From positions 233,013 through 297,012 of the forward strand of contig SEYW01000002.1 in NCBI GenBank assembly GCA_004168015.1: 64,000 nt of DNA, in the 5' to 3' direction. The position numbers and the translations under genes are program-made. Position 1 is the first letter of the stretch; every line of letters starts with the position of its first letter. This document shows positions 8,025 to 15,398 of this stretch, one piece after another. Under the pieces are notes generated by a model. The model did not search any database. It saw only the letters and a program-made list of their open reading frames with translations, and was not told the DNA's origin. This stretch comes from Methylolobus aquaticus. Lineage in GTDB: Bacteria > Pseudomonadota > Gammaproteobacteria > Methylococcales > Methylococcaceae.

Positions 8025-10252
8025 TCGACCTCACGAGCCCCGCCGCCAGGGTGGAGCACCGGGTCGGCGGCAAGGCGGCCCATCTCGCGCGCCTGAAGCA
8101 CGCAGGCTTCCCGGTGGTCGGCGGGTTTTGTATCGCCGCCGACGCCTACGAGCGCTTCGTGCAGGAGAGTCAGCTAAAGACGATCATCGCCATGGAACTG
8201 CAGCGCAAGCCCTTCGAGGCAATGCGCTGGGAGGAACTCTGGGACGCCGCATTGCGCATTCGTTCCGCCTTTTTGTGTGCCCCGGTTCCGGCCGCGTTGG
8301 TGGCCGGTATCGAATGGGCCCTGCAGCAGCGGGCCGCGCCGCACGGCTGGGCAGTGAGGTCGTCGGCGCCCGGTGAAGACTCTCCGGGCGCCTCGTTCGC
8401 CGGACTGCATGAATCGGTGCTGCCGGTGCAAGGAAGCGCCGCGGTCGTCGATGCCATACGCACGGTCTGGGCATCGTTGTGGTCGGATGCGGCCCTGCTT
8501 TACCGGAGGGAACTCGATCTGGACCCCGGGCGTAGCCGCATGGCGGTGCTGCTGCAGCCCTTCGTGCGCGGCGCTCCTTCCGGCGTCGCCTTCGGCCGCG
8601 ACCCGATGCGGCATGATGCGGACCGCGTGGTCATCGAGGCAGTGCCGGCCCTGTGCGGCGATCTCGTCGATGGAGCCATCGAGCCGGACCATTGGGTCCT
8701 CGACAAGGGAACAGGAGAGATCGTCGACCAGCGCCTCGTCCGAGGCACCGATGGCCGCAATGTGCCGGCCCTGTTACCGGATCAACTCGACGCGATTCGC
8801 GCGGCGCTGCTCGCCGTGGAGCAAGCGACGGGATGGCCGGCGGATATGGAATGGACCTGGCACGACGGCGAACTGATCCTGCTGCAGGCCCGGCCCCTGA
8901 CCGTGCGCAACGAGACCCCCGACGACCGACGTCCCTGGTATCTGTCCCTGAAACCGTCGAAGGAACGTTTTCAGCGGCTCGCCGAGCGGGTCGTGGGAAC
9001 GCTGATTCCGGAGTTGACCGCGACCTGCGAGCAGCTGGCCGGGGAGCGTCTGGATGCGCTGAGCGATGGCGCGCTGGCCTCGGCGATCGAACGGCGCCTG
9101 ACCAAAGTCGAACGCTGGACTCGCACCTACACCGAAGACTTCATCCCGTTCGCGCATGGCGTGCGTCAGTTCGGCGTTTACTACAACGACCTGATGCGGC
9201 CCGCCGATCCGTTCGAATTCGTGGCACTGCTGTCGGGCCAGGATTTCCTCGCCGGCCAGCGGGACGAGAGCATGCGCCGCCTCGCCGCTGCCGTCGCAGG
9301 GCATGCCCCGCTGCGGACTGCACTGCGTGAGCTCGAGGGTCAGGGTATGGCGTGGGACGACGCAACGCGCCAGCGGCTGCGCGCTCTTCCGGGCGGTGTG
9401 GCGTTCCTGGCGGATTTCGAAGCGCTGTGCCGGGATCATCTCGACTTCGTCTACGAGGGCACGCGCCTGGCCGACAGCCACGGAATGGTGCTGCATACGC
9501 TGCTCGAACTCGGCACGCAGCCGTCACTACGGGTGCCGGCCGCCGCGGATGGTGAGCTCGAGCGCCGCTATCTCGCCGCTGCAGGTTCGAAAAGACAAGC
9601 GGAAGCGAGCGATTTACTCGCGCTGGCCCGTCTGAGCTGGCGCTTGCGTGACGACGACAACATCCTGGTGGGACGCCTGGAAAGCCAGCTGGCGCGGGCC
9701 GCCGAGGCGGGTGCCGAGCGGCTGCGGCGCAGCGGACGGTGCAGCGGAGCCTTCGTCTACAGCACGATGCTGGCGGGTGAGATCGCGGCGGCGCTCCGCG
9801 GCCAGCACGGCGTCTCCATCGCCGCGCGCGGTTCGGCGACGGGACTGGTCGATGACGCCGCTGCGCGGAACGGCCGGCGTCGGGCACGTCAGTTGATCGG
9901 TCAGCCGGCGGCGCCGGGCCTGGCCGCCGGCACGGCGCGTTTCGTTCGTCACAGTGACGATCTGATGGCATTCAGCCGCGGCGACGTCCTCGTCTGCGAC
10001 GCCATTCAGCCGACCATGACGCATCTGGTGCCGCTCGCGAGCGCCGTCGTCGAGCGTCGCGGCGGCATGTTGATTCACGGTGCGATCATCGCCCGCGAAC
10101 TCGGGATTCCCTGTGTCAGCGGCGTCGAGCCGGCGATGCGCGACATCCGCAATGGCGACCGGATCACGGTCGATGGATATCTGGGCATCGTCACGCTGGG
10201 AGAAGCCGAATTCGACCTGGAACGGACCGCGGGAGAATCAGGTTGCGGCTGA
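8000..10252 (+). CDS. PEP-utilising dikinase, PEP synthase / rifampicin phosphotransferase-like
   Basis: A 750-residue protein with start fixed by an AGGAGGT ribosome site 5-6 bases before the ATG at 8000. The N-terminal ATP-grasp part has GGKAAHLARL and the family motif AVRSSAPGEDSPGASFAG; VEQATGWPADMEWTW and ILLQARPLTV close the ATP-binding region. The C-terminal swivelling domain has the phosphohistidine motif GGMLIHGAIIARELGIP with the catalytic His near residue 693. Family members transfer the beta-phosphate of ATP through this His to pyruvate or, in rifampicin phosphotransferases, to an antibiotic. There is no C-terminal PEP/pyruvate barrel, so the architecture is closer to rifampicin-phosphotransferase-type enzymes than to PEP synthase. 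Substrate unknown. It is coupled to the upstream PPOX flavoprotein. Confidence 0.8.
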   Translation: MGSGPDWLIDLTSPAARVEHRVGGKAAHLARLKHAGFPVVGGFCIAADAYERFVQESQLKTIIAMELQRKPFEAMRWEELWDAALRIRSAFLCAPVPAALVAGIEWALQQRAAPHGWAVRSSAPGEDSPGASFAGLHESVLPVQGSAAVVDAIRTVWASLWSDAALLYRRELDLDPGRSRMAVLLQPFVRGAPSGVAFGRDPMRHDADRVVIEAVPALCGDLVDGAIEPDHWVLDKGTGEIVDQRLVRGTDGRNVPALLPDQLDAIRAALLAVEQATGWPADMEWTWHDGELILLQARPLTVRNETPDDRRPWYLSLKPSKERFQRLAERVVGTLIPELTATCEQLAGERLDALSDGALASAIERRLTKVERWTRTYTEDFIPFAHGVRQFGVYYNDLMRPADPFEFVALLSGQDFLAGQRDESMRRLAAAVAGHAPLRTALRELEGQGMAWDDATRQRLRALPGGVAFLADFEALCRDHLDFVYEGTRLADSHGMVLHTLLELGTQPSLRVPAAADGELERRYLAAAGSKRQAEASDLLALARLSWRLRDDDNILVGRLESQLARAAEAGAERLRRSGRCSGAFVYSTMLAGEIAAALRGQHGVSIAARGSATGLVDDAAARNGRRRARQLIGQPAAPGLAAGTARFVRHSDDLMAFSRGDVLVCDAIQPTMTHLVPLASAVVERRGGMLIHGAIIARELGIPCVSGVEPAMRDIRNGDRITVDGYLGIVTLGEAEFDLERTAGESGCG

Positions 10253-10345
10253 GCCGCCGCTGTGTGGCTCGGGTGATGCCGGCGGAGGCTTGACGCGATC
10301 CGGGCGCGGAGGATGTCGGACACCGTCGCGTTCATCCCCCGACCA

Positions 10346-10990
10346 TTACCGCGCCCGGCACTGCAAGTCTTCGGTGTTGCCGGTCGCGACGTTCAACCAG
10401 TTCACCTTCACCTCGTTGTTTCTGTGCACGAGGCTGACGTTCTGCCCTTCGTACTTCCCTTCCTCCACCGGTCCCACCTGCCACAGCGTCACGGTGCGGT
10501 CGCCGCGTTCGAGGCGTATCGTCGCCGGATCGGTGGCGAAGAAGTTCGCCACAACCTCATTCGCCGGGTTGTTCCGGCAGGCATAGAACACCGTCTTTGG
10601 CGTCACCAAGCGCCATACCGACTGCAGTTCCGTCGTACGGATCCTGTATTGGCCTTCCACGCACGCCTTCACCGAGTTCGCGGTCCAGCTCGCGGTCAGC
10701 CAGGTCGGCGAGCCGCTCTGCGTCTTCCAGCAGTCGTCCCGACCCTTGATCCAGCCGCGCTGTTCGGTGCGCAGGTCCGACAGCAGCTTGCCCTTCGCCT
10801 TGGCTGATGCGGCCTTGTAGACCTGATCCAGCTTGCGGTCGAGCGCCGCCAGCGACGCATCGCTGCAAATCAATTTCTGCACCTGTCCCTGCGCCTTCGC
10901 GCAACTGAATGCGGGGCTTTCCGCCAAGGCCGCCGCCGGGAGGCCGAGTGCGCAGAGGACAGCCGCGGCCCACTTCGTCGATTCGTGCAT
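10346..10990 (-). CDS. Secreted lysozyme-inhibitor protein: LprI-like N terminus plus MliC-like C terminus
   Basis: A 214-residue protein with an N-terminal signal peptide (WAAAVLCALGLPAAALA, cleavage before ESPAF). The middle matches the LprI/DUF1311 domain: FSCAKAQGQVQKLICSD, LAALDRKLDQVY, EQRGWIKGRDDCW, with paired Cys. The C terminus looks like MliC, an inhibitor of C-type lysozyme: VFYACRNNPANEV, then RTVTLWQVGPVEEGKYEG. Both are periplasmic lysozyme-inhibitor families, and their fusion is known in Proteobacteria. The start is the ATG at 10990; the open frame runs further upstream but only the signal peptide start makes sense. It stands alone. Confidence 0.8.
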   Translation of the reverse strand: MHESTKWAAAVLCALGLPAAALAESPAFSCAKAQGQVQKLICSDASLAALDRKLDQVYKAASAKAKGKLLSDLRTEQRGWIKGRDDCWKTQSGSPTWLTASWTANSVKACVEGQYRIRTTELQSVWRLVTPKTVFYACRNNPANEVVANFFATDPATIRLERGDRTVTLWQVGPVEEGKYEGQNVSLVHRNNEVKVNWLNVATGNTEDLQCRAR

Positions 10991-11225
10991 GATGTAGTGA
11001 CTCCGGGTTGGTGCCGGGGATGTGGCTTTCTGCCCGGCGGACCCTGCGATCGGGTGCGTCGGACCGGGCGGATGACTAACAGACGCGCATGCGACCCGGC
11101 TCGCCGGGGAGCGAGAATGGGCCAGCGGCGGGGGGTGTGTCAATGTCCGGGCTGTCCGGGTGGGGGCAGCGGGAACGCGACCGGCACAGCGGCTGATCGG
11201 GCGGGCGTTCGAGCGGGGGCGTGGT

Positions 11226-11248
11226 CCCCCGGGATTGTGTCCCGGGGG
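11226..11248. repeat. Hairpin / REP-like palindrome in 328-base intergenic region
   Basis: CCCCCGGGA, five-base loop TTGTG, TCCCGGGGG forms a perfect 9-bp stem. It is followed by a second inverted stretch (ATTCATCCCCGCATCGCGGGAACGC, pairing CCCGC with GCGGG). This resembles gammaproteobacterial REP-type intergenic palindromes, and it lies just past the stop of hoxX (minus strand), where it may also terminate transcription. The rest of 10991-11318 shows no gene. Confidence 0.45.
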
Positions 11249-11318
11249 TTGCTGCTGGCGATTCATCCCCGCATCGCGGGAACGCTCCCGCCCGGTCTGC
11301 CGCCGCAGACGACGGGTC

Positions 11319-13133
11319 TCAGGCTGCCGGTCGTCCTTCGGACCAGCCCCTGGAAGCCAGCGCACAGCGATTGGCGGCGTGCGGCACCGCCTGCTCACAA
11401 CCGGGATTGCGGCAGACGGCTTCCAGTGCGACCGCGCATTTCAAATGAGCCGGCCGCGGCTGCTTGCGAACGAATGCGGTCCTGGCCAGGTGATAGCTGG
11501 GGTCGTCGCCCCAGAAGTTCCGTTTCATCTCGGCCAGTTCGGCTCGACGATAGGACTCCAATGGCTTCAACTGCTCGTCGAAGCGGCGTCGGTCGCGTTT
11601 CGCGGCGAGCAGCGCGTCGAAAGACGGACTGTGCGCCAGATGCTCGGCCATCCGCCGGATCTGCTCGTTGAAGCGCCCCAAGGCATTGTGGCCGAGATCG
11701 TCCTGGAGGATCACGTCATCGATCAGGCCGATCTCCCTGGCTTCATGAATGCCCAGCGGCAGGCACTGTTCGGTCAGACGCTCGGCCAGCGTGTCGCCGA
11801 CGCGCGCCGGTAAGGAATAGGTCCAGTACTCCGACCCGTACAGCCCGCCCATGCCCTTGTAGTGGGGATTCAGCACGATGCCCTCCCGCGCCAGGACTCG
11901 GTCCGCCCCCAGCGCCATCATGACGCCCCCGGCTCCGGCACTACCGTACATCGCCGCGATGGTCAGATGATCTGTCGCGGTCAACAGGCTCCGCACGAAA
12001 TCGTTCATCGCGTTGATGTTGTTCCAGGACTCCTCTGCCGGATCCGCCGCCGCTTCGATCAGATTCAGGTGGATGCCGTTCGACCAGAAATCCTGCCCGC
12101 CGAACAGCACGATGACCTTCGTCGGCCGCTGACGTGCGTGGAGCATCGCCTGTTCCAGGCGCCGACAATGATCGGTGCCCATCGCGCCGTTATAGAAGCG
12201 AAAGTGCACATACCCGACGTCATTGTGTTCCTCGTACCAGATGTCGCGAAACGTCGCCGTGTTCGTTTCCGCATCGATCGCAATCGGCAGTTCGGGCACC
12301 TGGCCGAGTTGATCGGCTACGACCATGGCCGCGGGCAGCTTGAAGAAGTCGTCAGCGTGCTCGCCCTTGCGCTTCAGGTGGGAGATCCAGACCGCCCCAT
12401 CAACCGCAGCGCGGCAGATCGCTCCGTGGCGCTGTGCGATGATCTGTCCCGGACGGCCGATCAGTGAACCCTCCTCGTGGACGCCATAGAGATAAACCGG
12501 CATGCCACCGATTTCATCCAGAACCCCCGGCGCGCCATCGCCGCAACGCACCTTCCGCAGGATCGTCGCGACCGGGTCGTTCGCCCAATCGATCTGCCGT
12601 TCGGCGGTCTTGACCAACGGGCGATAACGTCCGCGAACACCCGCCTTCGAGTAATCCAGTGGCGCCGGCACGAACAGCCCGCTGTCGAAACGTCGGACTG
12701 CGACCAACAATGCCTTCACGGCGGCCTGCGTCACCTCGTCACGGTAAAGGCTGCTTTTGCTCGCGGGGCGCATCCGGAATTCGTAGGTCGCCCAGATCGA
12801 GCCGGAGTCGACATGCTCCGCGGCCTGCACGACCGTAACGCCCCAACGCTGTTCGTGGTTCAGGATCGCCCAATCGAGCGAGTTGCCGCCGCGATCGCCG
12901 ACGATCCCGGGATGCACAATCAGGCAGGTGTACCGTTCCCAGACGTCCCGCGGGATCACCTGGGCCAGCATCGGACAGAGCACGAGGTCCGGTTCGAATT
13001 GCGCGACCGCCTCGCGCATGGCGTCGCCCGTCGTACCGACTGCGACCCCGACCCAGTGGCCCAGGCCCTTCAGTTCCACGTGGGCGTGTTGCGTCAGGCT
13101 GTTGTAAGCGCTGGAAAGCAGCAGGATGCGCAT
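11319..13133 (-). CDS. hoxX: HoxX/HypX, CO-forming hydrogenase maturation protein
   Basis: A 604-residue fusion of a formyltransferase-like N terminus and an enoyl-CoA-hydratase-like C terminus, the known HoxX/HypX architecture. The N-terminal half has MRILLLSSAYNSLTQ, LVLCPMLAQVIP and HPGIVGDRGGNSLDWAI; the C-terminal half has VIVLFGGQDFWSNGIHL, YGSAGAGGVMMALGAD and NPHYKGMGGLYGSEYWTY. HoxX makes carbon monoxide from formyl-tetrahydrofolate via formyl-CoA, supplying the active-site CO of [NiFe]-hydrogenases in air. The start is supported by AAGGGGG upstream. No hydrogenase or hyp gene is in the window, so its partner is elsewhere or lost. The C terminus (after about residue 560) is longer than I expect for the family. 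Confidence 0.9.
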   Translation of the reverse strand: MRILLLSSAYNSLTQHAHVELKGLGHWVGVAVGTTGDAMREAVAQFEPDLVLCPMLAQVIPRDVWERYTCLIVHPGIVGDRGGNSLDWAILNHEQRWGVTVVQAAEHVDSGSIWATYEFRMRPASKSSLYRDEVTQAAVKALLVAVRRFDSGLFVPAPLDYSKAGVRGRYRPLVKTAERQIDWANDPVATILRKVRCGDGAPGVLDEIGGMPVYLYGVHEEGSLIGRPGQIIAQRHGAICRAAVDGAVWISHLKRKGEHADDFFKLPAAMVVADQLGQVPELPIAIDAETNTATFRDIWYEEHNDVGYVHFRFYNGAMGTDHCRRLEQAMLHARQRPTKVIVLFGGQDFWSNGIHLNLIEAAADPAEESWNNINAMNDFVRSLLTATDHLTIAAMYGSAGAGGVMMALGADRVLAREGIVLNPHYKGMGGLYGSEYWTYSLPARVGDTLAERLTEQCLPLGIHEAREIGLIDDVILQDDLGHNALGRFNEQIRRMAEHLAHSPSFDALLAAKRDRRRFDEQLKPLESYRRAELAEMKRNFWGDDPSYHLARTAFVRKQPRPAHLKCAVALEAVCRNPGCEQAVPHAANRCALASRGWSEGRPAA

Positions 13134-13203
13134 GATGTAACCCCCTTGTCCTTGTCGTTATGGTGTCTTCGGAGAAAGGACGCCCTGGTGTCCCTGGGCG
13201 TCG

Positions 13204-14295
13204 TCAGAAGCCGGTCATTTGGGCGCGGATCGTCGCGTCGAGTCGATCGACCGCGAGCGGTGGCGGTTCCTGGCCAGGGGAGGTGAAGCGTTCGCGATAG
13301 TTCACCGGGTTGACACCGAGATTGCGCACGAAGGCACGGCGCATCCGTTCGGCATCGCCGAAGCCCGCCTTGACGGCAACGGATTCGATGCGACTGTCGG
13401 TCGTGCCCAGCAGATGACGCGCGGCGTCGATGCGGGCCTTTTCGACGAACTTGGCCGGTGTGAGTCCCGTCTCCAGTTGAAACACCCGCGCGAAATTGCG
13501 AGGACTCATCGCGACGCGAGCGGCCAGCGCGTCAACGCTGTGCTGCTCCGCGGGATTTTGCATGATCCAGAGCTGCAACTCGCGAAGGTCGGCATTCTTG
13601 GTAGCCTCGCTGACCAGGAAGCCGCTGAACTGCGACTGCCCGCCCGGCCGCTTGAGGAACACGACCAGGTAGCGCGCGGTCAGCAGCGCGGCCTCCCGCC
13701 CCCAGTCTTCCTCGACCAGCGACAAGGCCAGATCGATGCCCGAGGTGATTCCGCCGGATGTGGCGATGTGGCCAGCGCGCAGGAAGATGCGGTCCGGTTC
13801 CACCGAGACCGCCGGGTAATCGTGGGCAAAGCGGTCACAGAACGCCCAGTGCGTGGTCGCGCGGAGGCCGTCCAGCAGGCCGGCCTCCGCGAGCAGGAAA
13901 GCACCGGTACATATCGAGACGAGTCGCCTGACCCGGGTCGACATTGCGCGCACCCATGCGATCAAGCCCGGATCGGCCAGTACGGCGCTGATGTCCGGGG
14001 AGCCGGGTATCAGCAGTGTGTCGAGATCGTCCCTCAACGGGCCGTAGGCGCAGTCGGCATGGAGCCTGAGGCCCGATGACGAGGTGATCAGGCCTGGCTG
14101 CCTGGCCAGGACTTCGATTGGGTAGGGTGTTTCAGTCACCACGCCGGCCTGTTGCAGACCGAGCGCGGACATCCCAAACACATCGAGTGGACCGGTCAGG
14201 TCGAGGAGTTCGACCCCATCGAATGCGACGATACCGATCCGCTTGACCTTCGCGTCGGGGGTATCCGCCTCTGGCACGAAAAGATGGTTCACCAC
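13204..14295 (-). CDS. GlxA-family AraC transcriptional regulator with DJ-1/PfpI domain
   Basis: About 363 residues from a GTG at 14295, chosen because AAGGAGG lies six bases upstream; the open frame extends further but without such a site. The N-terminal DJ-1/PfpI-like domain has IGIVAFDGVELLDLTGPLDV and the nucleophile-elbow Cys in VSICTGAFLLAEAGLLDG. The C-terminal AraC domain has two helix-turn-helices: VDALAARVAMSPRNFARVF and RIESVAVKAGFGDAERMRRAF, then LGVNPVNYRERF. Such proteins are transcriptional activators that respond to small molecules. It follows hoxX upstream on the same strand with a ~70-base gap, but a functional link is not shown. Confidence 0.9.
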   Translation of the reverse strand: MVNHLFVPEADTPDAKVKRIGIVAFDGVELLDLTGPLDVFGMSALGLQQAGVVTETPYPIEVLARQPGLITSSSGLRLHADCAYGPLRDDLDTLLIPGSPDISAVLADPGLIAWVRAMSTRVRRLVSICTGAFLLAEAGLLDGLRATTHWAFCDRFAHDYPAVSVEPDRIFLRAGHIATSGGITSGIDLALSLVEEDWGREAALLTARYLVVFLKRPGGQSQFSGFLVSEATKNADLRELQLWIMQNPAEQHSVDALAARVAMSPRNFARVFQLETGLTPAKFVEKARIDAARHLLGTTDSRIESVAVKAGFGDAERMRRAFVRNLGVNPVNYRERFTSPGQEPPPLAVDRLDATIRAQMTGF

Positions 14296-14767
14296 GATAC
14301 GCCTCCTTCGTTTTCTGGGTTCTGTCGCTCGGCGGCATCCGGCTCGTATCCGGGGCCGATCTCGCCGAGGCTGGAATGTTTTCATCCGGAACAAGTTCCG
14401 GCAATGACAATCGCCCCTCGAATCCTGCCAAGCCCTCAGGCCAACCGGTATTGGAGATCAACTGTCCTGAGTGGCAATCTGACGGCATGCGGTACCGGAG
14501 GACGCTGCATTGCTCGACCGCCTGTCCTGCGATACCTCGACCATGGAAGGTTCGACCTACGACGGATGGCAGCCCCGGTCCTGGCGCGCACGGATTGCTC
14601 GGACCGCGCAGTGGCAGCCGATGGCGCCTGGTTCCTGAGCCTCGGGGCGTCCGGAGCCGTCGTGCGTCCCGAGTGTTGACAGCGTCGATCTTCGAGCGCA
14701 GCGTTTTCGTGGTATCGAACCACGGCACCGAAACCGTTTTCGGGCCTCTACTCAAATGGGAGTCACC
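14296..14767. other. Intergenic, no gene seen
   Basis: About 470 bases between divergent genes (GlxA regulator leftwards, small exported protein rightwards). It should hold both promoters. No ORF in it has coding character, and no repeat or RNA structure stands out. Confidence 0.45.
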
Positions 14768-15004
14768 ATGCGCCAAGACCGTATCCGGAATGTACTACTG
14801 GCAATCATCGCCGCCCTGTTGTTGCTGAACGTGAGCGACCGGTTGATCTCGTCGGCGCACGCCGTGGTCAACAAACGCTATCAGTGTGTGGAAGTGACGA
14901 CTGCGCTGGAAGTGCAGAAGACCATGGATCGAGCCGTTGCCGAGGGCTGGGAGTATGTGGGCTCGATCGATCATGTGCTGATCTTCAAGCGATACTTTTT
15001 CTGA
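14768..15004 (+). CDS. Small exported DUF4177-like protein
   Basis: A 78-residue protein starting at the ATG at 14768, with GGGAG five bases before it. The N terminus is a signal peptide or membrane anchor (VLLAIIAALLLLNVSDRLI, then SSAHA). The C-terminal half (YQCVEVTTALEVQKTMDRAV, AEGWEYVGSI, VLIFKRYFF) resembles the DUF4177 domain, typically a small beta-alpha protein ending in an ILKR-like strand. Function unknown. It has no operon partner: the next gene is convergent. Confidence 0.65.
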   Translation: MRQDRIRNVLLAIIAALLLLNVSDRLISSAHAVVNKRYQCVEVTTALEVQKTMDRAVAEGWEYVGSIDHVLIFKRYFF

Positions 15005-15398
15005 AGTCAGGGCCGGGTAGCGACAAACGGGCGGTAAAGGCGTAGGTCACAGTCCTGTGTCGGGACGAAGCCACCCGGGTTCATCCTTACCCACGATGGC
15101 TCGTCGGCTCGTCTTCGGCGCTTTGACTGGCCGAAGGCGCTGCAGCGTCAGATCATCGTCAGGCCGCTCTTCGAGGCGATCGCGGGCCGGCGCGCCAAGC
15201 TTGTGCCGCAGGGGCGGCCGGAGAAAGCAGATGATAGCGGAAAAAATAGCCAGCCCCTGTTTTTTGCTCGCAGCGCAGCTCTATTTGGCATAAGGTTCGG
15301 TCCCCGAAACGCGCATGAGCTCGCCGATCGTAACCTGTACGCCGGGGTGCCGCGCGATGCCCCCGCTGGATCCATCCATGGGTTCGCTGGACGACGAA
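15005..15398. other. Intergenic, possible decayed coding fragment
   Basis: About 390 bases between convergent genes. On the plus strand around 15118-15240 a short frame (FDWPKALQRQIIVRPLFEAI) has protein-like composition but no start, no ribosome site and no family I recognise. It may be a gene remnant. Nothing else is seen. Confidence 0.3.
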
